DNA from: Ramicandelaber brevisporus
Taxonomy: Eukaryota > Kickxellomycota > Ramicandelaberales > Ramicandelaberaceae
DNA: 11,569 bases
Direction: 5' to 3'
Assembly (NCBI GenBank): GCA_025201865.1
Contig: MU602940.1
Coordinates: 20,000 to 31,568 of the forward strand
The notes beneath the pieces are model-generated. The model did not search any database, was not told where the DNA came from, and worked only from the letters and a program-made list of their open reading frames with translations. The position numbers were made by a program, and so were the translations under genes. This document shows, in pieces, positions 4,881 to 11,569 of this stretch; position 1 is the first letter of the stretch; every line of letters starts with the position of its first letter.

Positions 4881-7541
4881 TTACTGTTGTTGCTGTTGTT
4901 GCTGTTGTTGCTGTTGTTGCTGTTGTTGCTGTTGTTGTTGCTGTGATGATGATGGTGGTGGTTGCAATTGCTGTGGAGGATGAACCGATGTCTGGCCTTC
5001 ACTGACGGAGTAAATAGTAGGCGCTGATGATGATAGATCGTCTGGGGTAAATTGCATTGCCAGTTGACTACTACCACGTCGAGTTGAGATCAGTACATTG
5101 GTCCCACCACTGCCACTGCCGCTTGTGTGAACATTACCAGTTGCAAATGGATACGATGGTCGACGGAAAGGAACTGATGCTGAGGCTATTGGATGATAAT
5201 ATGGGGACGCATTGTGTGATCCAGGTGTGATTGGACCAGGGAGACTATTACTGCCTGCGCTACTAATTACAGTTGAAGCCAAGCTGCTTGAATTACGACG
5301 TGCATTCTGAGATGATAGCGTAGGACCAACCGGAGATGGAAGGCGAGGAAGTGAGTCGAGTCGAGTTGGCGTTAATGAAGCTGACTGGGCACCCCGCTGT
5401 TGGGCTGTAGACTGAGCTGGGAACACAATGGCGGGAATTGATGGTCTCCGGCCATCAGATGTGAGAGGAAGTGGTGAGCTGTGCTCGCGAGTTGGCTGAA
5501 CACTTGGCGCAGTCATTGGCGAGGGGTCATACGATGTTGCATGAGTGTGCTGCTGAAGCGTCTGTTGCTGGAGAAGAGGCACACCACCAGGAGGAGACAT
5601 TTCCTGCTTGATATTAATTGCATCGCTCTCTGTTGACAACTGTGATTGATAAAGTTGATCCTTTTCAGTTTTAATCATCTGAAGAGGCAAGTTAGATTGC
5701 TGTCGATGGTGATGATTTTGATGACTCTGATGACTCTGGCTATGTTGCTGCTGCTGCTGCTGATGATGTTGATATTGATGATTCTGTCGCTGAGGTGTTG
5801 GCAGTGTTGCTGAAGAATCCGAGCGAGACTGCAGAGCTCCAGGCGATGTTAAAGAAGTACGTGGTGAAGTGATAATAGGCTGCAATGAGCCACGTCGATT
5901 TCCAAGCATGTCATTAGATACCTTTGGAGCGGGGAGAACAATGCGCTTTGGTGGAGTTTGACCATCCTGACTAGCTGCTACTGCTGCAGTTGTTGCCACT
6001 GTTGCAGACAGTGTCGCTGTGGTGTCATACTGAGCTGGGGCGGCCACATTTGCTATGAAGGCGTCATCATGAGTTCGCTTCCGGTCGCTACCAGGCGAAG
6101 CTATCGACAGACATGAGATGCCCTGGACTGCACTGTGGCTGTTGCTGTGTGGACGTTGTGTTGGCACATAGCTGTGCAACTGCGAATGATGTGGCTGCTG
6201 GAGCTGATGAGGTGTTTGAGGCTGCTGATGCGGCGGCGTTACCATGGGCTTCGTATACGTTGGGGATTGCTGCTGGTGCTGATTTGGAAAAGTTGGATAT
6301 CCAGATATAGGTGTTTGCATCTTGAAGCCTCGGGGCGATGGAATCGGATGTTGCTGCTGTTGCTGTGTTAATGGGTGACTGTGGATTGGGAAGGTATTTG
6401 GATACTGTGCAAATGATGACGTGTTTGGTGTCATATGTGCCTGCGTCTGTGTCTGTGTCTGCGAGTACATTGGAGGCTGCTGTGAATAGTGTGGATGCTG
6501 CTGATAGTGATACATCATTTGTCCAGGTGAAGGCAGTGGCTGGCCCTGGTGGTGCCCAGGATGAATGACAATCCGAGGACGTGGGTGCTGCTGTTGCTGT
6601 TGCTGCTCCTGCTGCTGTTGTGGTTGCTGATACTGTTGGTGTTGCTGTGGCTGCTGCTGTTGCATCGTATTGCTTTGTGAGCCAGTGCCATCATAGCTTG
6701 GAAAGACGCTGTATTGAGGCTGTTGGACAGGACGTGAGTTATCAGACTGGGACGATCGTCTATCGCCTCGATTCAGCGCAGCTGGACGACGACCTCCTCG
6801 GCGACCTCCGCGCGGGTTTGCTTCTTTGCGTGCACGGAACTTGATGCCTTGGTCACTAAACATGCGATGTAGCGCAGTTGGAGGATCCATGCCGGGAAAT
6901 GTGCGCGGCGAAAACACCTGGAATGGCTCACTCGACACTGCGGCCAGCAGCTGCGCCGCACCGAGTCCGCCATACTGCACAGATGAGCTGCTGTCCAAGT
7001 TCTCGACGCTGTCGTGCAGCACAAGCTCGTACAATGTGAAGTTCAGTTTGAACCAGCCATCGCTCGTAAAGTTGATGTCGGGAAAGACAAAGTAGCCGCC
7101 GTAGTCGTTGTCGAGCCCGCGCAGCCTGTTCATAGTCGAGACCTTTGTGCCGATACAAACCGCGTCGCCATTGACACCGTCCTCTGCACCACCACTGCTG
7201 TTTCCGCCTGAGCTGCGTCTTCTGTCACTGCCAGCACTTTGAGCCGTGCCTGTTTGTGGAGATGGCTTGACACGAACTGCTCTAACTGCCATGAAAACGT
7301 ACGGGTTCTGCTGCCAGTTCTCACTGTTGAGTTGCGAGGCTTGTTCTGTCGTCAGCACTTGAACGACTGGCGACGGGTCACAGGGTTTCCGCTCGCGTTC
7401 CCTGTCCGAGGCACAGGCACGCAGTGGCTGTTGAGCAATCTCGAGCTTGAAGCCCATTCCCTGATTCTCCTTGATTCCAATGCTATTGCTGTTGCTTCTG
7501 CTGTTGCTGTTGCTGTTGCTGATTGAAGTGGTGCTGCACAT
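4881..7541 (-). CDS. Velvet-domain transcription factor with a long Gln-rich tail
   Basis: This 886-residue protein is a fungal velvet factor; the family binds DNA through an NF-kB-like fold and controls development, sporulation and secondary metabolism. The velvet domain spans about 30-240: FKLEIAQQPLRA (31-42), the basic/Pro segment RKPCDPSPVVQ (51-61), NPYVFMAVRA (79-88), GTKVSTMNRLRGLDNDYGG (131-149), YFVFPDINF (150-158), FPGMDPPTALHRMFSDQGI (216-234) and FRARKE (235-240). The PYVFM and SDQG segments look most like VosA-type members. A Gly/Ser insert (about 93-122) interrupts the domain. An Arg/Gly-rich possible nuclear signal (238-262) follows, then about 620 residues rich in Gln, Pro, Ser, His and Thr, ending in 20 Gln before TAA. 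ATG 7541 is the first in frame; ATG 7457 (residue 29) has better context (GGGAATGG) and begins right at the domain. The frame is open further upstream but has no ATG there. Confidence 0.93.
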   Translation of the reverse strand: MCSTTSISNSNSNSRSNSNSIGIKENQGMGFKLEIAQQPLRACASDRERERKPCDPSPVVQVLTTEQASQLNSENWQQNPYVFMAVRAVRVKPSPQTGTAQSAGSDRRRSSGGNSSGGAEDGVNGDAVCIGTKVSTMNRLRGLDNDYGGYFVFPDINFTSDGWFKLNFTLYELVLHDSVENLDSSSSVQYGGLGAAQLLAAVSSEPFQVFSPRTFPGMDPPTALHRMFSDQGIKFRARKEANPRGGRRGGRRPAALNRGDRRSSQSDNSRPVQQPQYSVFPSYDGTGSQSNTMQQQQPQQHQQYQQPQQQQEQQQQQQHPRPRIVIHPGHHQGQPLPSPGQMMYHYQQHPHYSQQPPMYSQTQTQTQAHMTPNTSSFAQYPNTFPIHSHPLTQQQQQHPIPSPRGFKMQTPISGYPTFPNQHQQQSPTYTKPMVTPPHQQPQTPHQLQQPHHSQLHSYVPTQRPHSNSHSAVQGISCLSIASPGSDRKRTHDDAFIANVAAPAQYDTTATLSATVATTAAVAASQDGQTPPKRIVLPAPKVSNDMLGNRRGSLQPIITSPRTSLTSPGALQSRSDSSATLPTPQRQNHQYQHHQQQQQQHSQSHQSHQNHHHRQQSNLPLQMIKTEKDQLYQSQLSTESDAINIKQEMSPPGGVPLLQQQTLQQHTHATSYDPSPMTAPSVQPTREHSSPLPLTSDGRRPSIPAIVFPAQSTAQQRGAQSASLTPTRLDSLPRLPSPVGPTLSSQNARRNSSSLASTVISSAGSNSLPGPITPGSHNASPYYHPIASASVPFRRPSYPFATGNVHTSGSGSGGTNVLISTRRGSSQLAMQFTPDDLSSSAPTIYSVSEGQTSVHPPQQLQPPPSSSQQQQQQQQQQQQQQQQQQQQ
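4884..4943 (-). repeat. Gln codon tract at the extreme C-terminus of the velvet protein
   Basis: Twenty consecutive CAG/CAA codons precede the stop, mostly in a 9-base CAG-CAA-CAA period. Interrupted CAG/CAA mixtures are more stable than pure CAG. Further shorter Gln tracts occur upstream at about 5743-5762, 6349-6365 and 6587-6663. Confidence 0.95.
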
Positions 7542-7782
7542 CCAGAATGCGGATAACAGATCGAGGGAATGGTTGGCAGCAAGCCTTGGGCAGGTGAGCG
7601 GATGGATGGACGGACGGTCGGTCAGGTCAGCGAGATAGTCAGTGTATGCAGTCGCAGGTATATGAGTGGGAGGCGAATGGACGGTTATGGATATGGGTTG
7701 CCAGTGCTCTTTGTGTATCTCTGTGTTGGCGATATCCACTGACGCGAACTGGGGAGCGAGAGCGGGAGACCGGGAGACAGAC

Positions 7783-7814
7783 AGAGAAAGAGAGAGAGAG
7801 AGAGAGAAAGAGAG
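7783..7814. repeat. GA/CT microsatellite
   Basis: A near-perfect run of AG dinucleotides with two single-A interruptions. On the velvet mRNA strand it reads CT and would lie in the 5' untranslated region, about 240-270 bases before the start codon, where pyrimidine tracts are common in fungal promoters and leaders. Confidence 0.85.
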
Positions 7815-8090
7815 TGGTGGAAATGGCTTAGGGGAACACGGCAATGATAGAGCTGGGCACGCGTGCAATAAAGCAAACGTCAGAGGACAAACAAAACAAA
7901 AGTGGGAAAGCAAGAAAGAAGGCAAGCAGGCAGGCAGGCAATCGGGGCGGGCAGTGAGATAAAAAAAAAAAGGACGATGAAAAGAAGAGGCGAAGAGGCA
8001 AAGAGGTTCCCAAGTTGGTGAAACGATTACTGTGGAGAGTGGAGGGAGGGGGTGCCCAGTACCTTTAACCCGAACGTGAGCTGTTAGCCT

Positions 8091-8115
8091 GCGCGCGCGC
8101 TCGCGCGCGTGCGTG
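8091..8115. repeat. Alternating GC tract (possible Z-DNA former)
   Basis: Ten bases of alternating GC (8091-8100), then 14 bases of alternating purine-pyrimidine (8102-8115) after a single phase break. It sits in the most CpG-dense part of the divergent region. Z-DNA potential is inferred from the alternation only. Confidence 0.6.
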
Positions 8116-8147
8116 AGCGAGGTTCGGCGGGGGCGGCGTCTATCTTC

Positions 8148-8166
8148 ATTTAGAGAGGTTCTAAAT
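8148..8166. repeat. Perfect 7-bp inverted repeat ATTTAGA/TCTAAAT
   Basis: ATTTAGA (8148-8154) and TCTAAAT (8160-8166) are exact reverse complements around a 5-base spacer (GAGGT). Its place in the middle of a divergent promoter suggests a possible dimeric factor site, but no known factor motif is recognised. Confidence 0.4.
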
Positions 8167-8228
8167 CCCAGGTGAGATTCGTTCGCTTTTGGCTGCTCGC
8201 CTTCTAGATTTGGAATGTTACTCCGCTG

Positions 8229-8233
8229 TATAA
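8229..8233 (+). promoter_or_regulatory. Candidate TATA element for the acidic-protein gene
   Basis: TATAAG occurs in otherwise GC-mixed DNA about 550 bases before the start codon at 8782. A transcription start some 30 bases downstream would give a long 5' leader of roughly 520 bases, which may itself be spliced. Supported by position and sequence only. Confidence 0.25.
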
Positions 8234-8379
8234 GGGATGCGGCTCTTCACACATTGAGCTAGCATTTGATATTACAACACCACACACACCGCGAGTCGCA
8301 CGGAATGGATCCAATCGAAGTGCAGACAGGCAGCCAGTAGTCTTGCTAAATTGATAGTGCTAGTAGCTTATTAGGCGTA

Positions 8380-8406
8380 CAACAACAGCAACAACAGCAA
8401 CAACAG
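8380..8406 (+). repeat. CAACAACAG x3 tandem array
   Basis: Three exact copies of the 9-mer CAACAACAG, followed by imperfect CTACTACTATTG-type triplets to about 8432. The same 9-mer, on the opposite strand, makes up the terminal Gln tract of the velvet gene at 4884-4943. Confidence 0.9.
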
Positions 8407-8637
8407 CTGCTACTACTATTGCTACTACTACCGGGTGCGCCGCATCAATCGAATCAATCGGATCAATCAATAAGATCCGCATCTCCAATTGGAGCCAAAC
8501 CTACAAATCCACATCGACTTGTTCTACCCTCTGTGCAAGGAGATTAATATTACGTGGGAAAGCTTCAGCAATGTCGATTCTTTTTTTGTCCAAGCTCCTG
8601 CTGCATCGCACTCGCTGTCGTGTGAAGCCAGTACCTG

Positions 8638-8683
8638 TTTTGTCTTTTTGTCTTTGTCTTTGTTTTTGTTTTTGTTTTTTTTT
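8638..8683 (+). repeat. T-rich tract in the 5' leader of the acidic-protein gene
   Basis: TTTTGTC and TTTGTT-like units run for about 46 bases, and a second TTTTG array follows at about 8741-8767. Both precede a possible AG acceptor at 8774-8775, seven bases before the ATG, so the tracts may be intron polypyrimidine or simply promoter T-runs. Confidence 0.6.
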
Positions 8684-8781
8684 ACTCCTGTCTGTCCGTG
8701 TGTGTATGATGTGTGTTTCTTTCTCATAACCACACACACGCTTTGTTTTGTTTTGTTTTCTTTTGCTATTCTGAGTGCTAA

Positions 8782-11569
8782 ATGAACCGCAGAGATCGAC
8801 GGGAACGAAGAGAGTATGGCTCGGCGACACGCACGTATGGAGCCAATCCACGGGCAGGTGCCGCTAATGGAGAACGGCGTGCTGTAGGCGTGCTGAACCG
8901 AACTCATCGTGCGTCTTCATCGCTTGCTGCGCACACATCCCCGTCTCAGTTTCGTGCTATCATCGAATCGAGTCGATCAACCAGCCAAGCCAGCAATCCA
9001 TCCAATGCTGCTGCTACTGCCAAAGCATCGGTAAGCAGCACGTCAAGTACTGGTGCTCCCAATCTCACTCTACCCGGCCCGCGCAGCCCGGCAACAAGCC
9101 CCATCAGCAAGAACCATTCTGTCCACGCGAGCATTGCAGCTTTGCGTCGACAGCGTAATGCCAAAAATGATTCGAGTCAGCGCTCTCAATCACAAACATC
9201 GTCAACCAGCGCACCTCAAATGAGCCTCCATAGTTCACCAAACTGGTCAGCAACATTCCCTGTCAGCAGCCAAGCTGATGATCCAAGCCAACCTCTAGAT
9301 TTGGAAAAAGAAGAAGAAGAAGTGAGTAGTCGCACCAAAGGTGTATCTAAGGCAAATGTGAATGTGGATGCTGCTGCTGCTGCTAATGATGATGATAGTA
9401 GCAGTAATGGACAGTATTCATCCAGTTTTGAAGACTCGATTGAGTCTGATGATGAGCAAACAGATGGAGTTTTGAGCCAACTCGCGATAACTCCAGCTAC
9501 AGTTCGTACAACGGGCCAACGTATGCGTCCAAAGTCCAAAGTCACTCAGCCATTCCTTGCCCAAAACGAAGATCGCAGTCTAATCACATCGTCGCCACTA
9601 TCTGCCATCAGCGCTTCTCAGCATCGAGTTACTCGTGATGACGAGCCAACTGCAGATAGTACACAGCATGTCCCACAGTCACCATTGCCATCCAGCCAGC
9701 AACAAAATAGTAATGAGGAAAGCAAAGTAGAGAGTCAGTCCAACAACGATGAAGAAGGTGATGGTGATGAAAACGATAATGACGACGATAAAGACAGCAG
9801 CAGCGAAGATGAAGACACTGACGACAGCAGTAGCAGCGATGACGACGACAATGGTGATGATGATGATGAAGATGGTAACAAAGATGAGGATGATGTGCAT
9901 TCTGATGGAGATAAGGTTGAAGATTTTGGTCACTCAGCAGACAGTACGGAGACTAACGAAGATATTTATGGTGAGCCGTTAGTTGAATCGCAGTACTCCA
10001 TCCCACCACTTGCACACGATGAGACTCAAAACGCACCGACGGAGTCACAGGACGGCGTTGATAGCCTCGTCAGTCTTAGCTATGAGTCCCAGCACCAGTC
10101 GACAGAACATGATATTGATGATAGTGGCGAAGCGGAGCAGCCCATTGCAACCGCCTCATCAGGTAGCGATCACGATCCATCACTACCTAACCCAACTCCA
10201 GTCACGCAGTCAGCAGCCGATGCAAATGATGATGACGGCGATGTTGAAGTTGAATCCGATGATGATGCTGATGAAGGTGATGATGGTGGTAATGGTGGTG
10301 AAGATGAAGATGAGCAGGAATTTAGCATGGTCAGCAACGCAGTTCCTGAAGAACAAGAACAGGCAGATGTAGATGTAGATGTAGATGCATCCCAAACTGA
10401 TGGCATTAGTGAACCAACCAGCAGCTGGTTACGCTACTCTGCAGGGACATCGCAGGAACCAATGTCGAGTCTGCCCACTGACGAAGGTATTCCAGAGACT
10501 CCTGCTCATTCACAAGTAACTATTACCAATTCTGATCAACAATCTCATCCTAAAGAATCTGAGACGCAGCAAAGTCAGCAGTCAGAATCCACCATTTTGC
10601 AGTCAACTGTCAATCCACATGTTAATGCACATGTTAATGCACACAACACGTCTTCATTAGTTAGGGCTGGACCTCCTCAAAGTAATATCTCCACCACATC
10701 ACATGCTCAGAAACAACCGCCTCCTCTCATTTCTCCTGCCGGTGTCCTTCTGCCACAACCACTGCCACGTGCACCACAGCAAATGCGAATCACAAACTTC
10801 ATCTTCCAGCAACAGCAACTACAACAACAACGTGCAGCAGCAGCATCAACAGGTAGGATGGTTAATTCAGCTCAAAATATGTCCGCAGCAACAACAGTGT
10901 CTAATCGTCCTGCACTCACGTCTCGGCTTGAATCATTCGCTGGAAATAAACGCAAAATGAACAACAGGCTCATTAATGATGATATATGTGATGATGACAA
11001 TGATAATGATGATGAGGAAGAGGACGAAGATGGCTTTGTAACCAATAGAATGGCTGGAAATGGAAAACGTGTACGCCACAATAATGCTTCAACAATCGGC
11101 AATCTTTCAGATAATACTACAGTTACACACTCAGCACGACCACCATCACCACATCTACGCACTCGGCTTGATCAACTGCACCAAAGAGCAACTAGTAACA
11201 ATACCGCAGCTACCGACACAGTGCAGTCTAGAAGACTAATTCTGCTGGCAAACTCTGCTCACGCAGCATCTACAAGAGCTCAGAATCAGATACGACGATC
11301 GCTTCCTATCATTACAGAAGAGATGAAGGTGTACCATTCGACTATTCTTGAGATTGCTAATACAGAAAACATCAACGCAACGTACTCGGAAGTGTTCAAA
11401 ACCGCATTGGCATTCTGCAACAGCTTTGAAGATGCTGAATCTCAACTCAGAAACAACACAGCAGATGGCGTCAAGTACAAGACAGCTATGCCAATGTGGA
11501 CAGCTTCGGACGATGCGGTGGTTCGAATGAGCAAGATCCCAAAGGCGGAATTTGAGAAATTGAAAGCGA
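8782..11569 (+). CDS. Large acidic, mostly disordered protein, C-terminus cut by window edge; possible Myb/SANT start
   Basis: The frame from ATG 8782 is open for 929 codons with no stop and runs off the window one base into the next codon. An in-frame TAA directly precedes the ATG (8779-8781), fixing the 5' limit unless an exon is spliced upstream. Residues 1-45 are Arg-rich; 45-320 are Ser/Thr/Gln/Ala-rich. Three acidic stretches follow (about 323-377, 483-513 and 733-750), with DV (529-534) and HVNA (613-620) micro-repeats and a Gln run near 676. From about 800 the sequence becomes ordered and helical (RRLILLANSAHAASTRAQNQ, then YSEVFKTALAFCNSFEDAE). The last part, WTASDDAVV (906-914) then FEKLKA, resembles helices 1 and 2 of a Myb/SANT fold. 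A chromatin or nuclear role is an inference; the family is not recognised. No intron is required. It is divergent from the velvet gene. Confidence 0.8.
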   Translation, partial: MNRRDRRERREYGSATRTYGANPRAGAANGERRAVGVLNRTHRASSSLAAHTSPSQFRAIIESSRSTSQASNPSNAAATAKASVSSTSSTGAPNLTLPGPRSPATSPISKNHSVHASIAALRRQRNAKNDSSQRSQSQTSSTSAPQMSLHSSPNWSATFPVSSQADDPSQPLDLEKEEEEVSSRTKGVSKANVNVDAAAAANDDDSSSNGQYSSSFEDSIESDDEQTDGVLSQLAITPATVRTTGQRMRPKSKVTQPFLAQNEDRSLITSSPLSAISASQHRVTRDDEPTADSTQHVPQSPLPSSQQQNSNEESKVESQSNNDEEGDGDENDNDDDKDSSSEDEDTDDSSSSDDDDNGDDDDEDGNKDEDDVHSDGDKVEDFGHSADSTETNEDIYGEPLVESQYSIPPLAHDETQNAPTESQDGVDSLVSLSYESQHQSTEHDIDDSGEAEQPIATASSGSDHDPSLPNPTPVTQSAADANDDDGDVEVESDDDADEGDDGGNGGEDEDEQEFSMVSNAVPEEQEQADVDVDVDASQTDGISEPTSSWLRYSAGTSQEPMSSLPTDEGIPETPAHSQVTITNSDQQSHPKESETQQSQQSESTILQSTVNPHVNAHVNAHNTSSLVRAGPPQSNISTTSHAQKQPPPLISPAGVLLPQPLPRAPQQMRITNFIFQQQQLQQQRAAAASTGRMVNSAQNMSAATTVSNRPALTSRLESFAGNKRKMNNRLINDDICDDDNDNDDEEEDEDGFVTNRMAGNGKRVRHNNASTIGNLSDNTTVTHSARPPSPHLRTRLDQLHQRATSNNTAATDTVQSRRLILLANSAHAASTRAQNQIRRSLPIITEEMKVYHSTILEIANTENINATYSEVFKTALAFCNSFEDAESQLRNNTADGVKYKTAMPMWTASDDAVVRMSKIPKAEFEKLKA

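Larger units (their letters stand above)
7542..8781. promoter_or_regulatory. Divergent 1.24-kb intergenic region between the velvet and acidic-protein genes
   Basis: Both flanking genes are transcribed outward from here, so it should hold both promoters and 5' leaders. On the velvet side the frame stays open to about 7925 without an ATG, followed by a CT microsatellite and Cys/purine-rich DNA. The centre has a GC-rich core (8090-8140), an inverted repeat and a TATAA-like element. The side next to the acidic ORF has a CAACAACAG array, ATCAATCG-like short repeats (about 8442-8470) and long T-rich tracts up to the start codon. I find no RNA gene; frames of 60-130 codons here are short and compositional. 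Confidence 0.6.

Noticed and set aside
6113-7211. Plus-strand Val/Ala/Leu-rich frames opposite the velvet gene
   Set aside because: They are antisense readouts of CAG/CAA and His/Pro codons of the velvet tail and domain, without independent support.
7542-7925. Velvet protein starting at 7925 to give 1014 residues
   Set aside because: The codon at 7925 is TTG on the minus strand, not ATG, and the first ATG in the frame is at 7541.
8380-8470. Possible CRISPR-like or mobile-element repeats
   Set aside because: The units are 9-base microsatellites and short ATCAATCG copies with no spacers, terminal repeats or target duplications.
8489-8785. 98-codon plus-strand frame before the acidic ORF
   Set aside because: It covers T-rich leader DNA giving Phe/Leu/Val runs, lacks any motif and overlaps the true start at 8782 in another frame.
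9679-11162. Several minus-strand and alternate plus-strand frames within the acidic ORF, including Met- and Ile/Val-rich ones
   Set aside because: They are shadows of GAT/GAA repeats in the long plus-strand frame.

Overview
The window looks like nuclear DNA from a fungus, most plausibly an early-diverging, chytrid-like one. The reasons are a eukaryotic tRNA-His whose discriminator is A73, a FAF2/UBXD8-type UBA-UAS-UBX protein, and a protein with a velvet DNA-binding domain, a family known essentially from fungi. The genes are closely spaced and the four full-length frames run without any required intron. Simple repeats (CAACAACAG, GA/CT, GAT, 9- and 12-base minisatellites) are unusually common in both coding and non-coding DNA. 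The exact taxon cannot be fixed from the sequence alone.

Layout from left to right: a tRNA-His(GTG) on the minus strand (35-105) with a TTTT terminator; a repetitive, probably non-coding leader (106-616); a plus-strand low-complexity protein rich in His and Cys at one end and acidic at the other (617-1405); a plus-strand FAF2-like protein of the ER/lipid-droplet degradation pathway (1569-3137); and a plus-strand pyrroline-5-carboxylate reductase of proline synthesis (3630-4538). Convergent to that gene, on the minus strand, is a velvet-family transcription factor with a very long Gln/Pro/Ser-rich tail ending in 20 glutamines (7541 down to 4881). After a 1.24-kb divergent intergenic region, a plus-strand open frame starts at 8782 and is still open at the window edge. 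It encodes at least 929 residues of acidic, disordered protein followed by what may be the start of a Myb/SANT-like domain.

The genes do not form a pathway. They are independent housekeeping and regulatory genes. The velvet gene and the acidic-protein gene share one divergent promoter region and both look nuclear, so co-regulation is possible but not shown. I see no mobile element, CRISPR array or evident new multi-gene system. The most interesting items are the oversized velvet factor, the unterminated acidic ORF, the H-[RC]-[DH]-Q repeat protein, and a FAF2 UBX loop that lacks the usual Phe of the p97-binding FPR motif.
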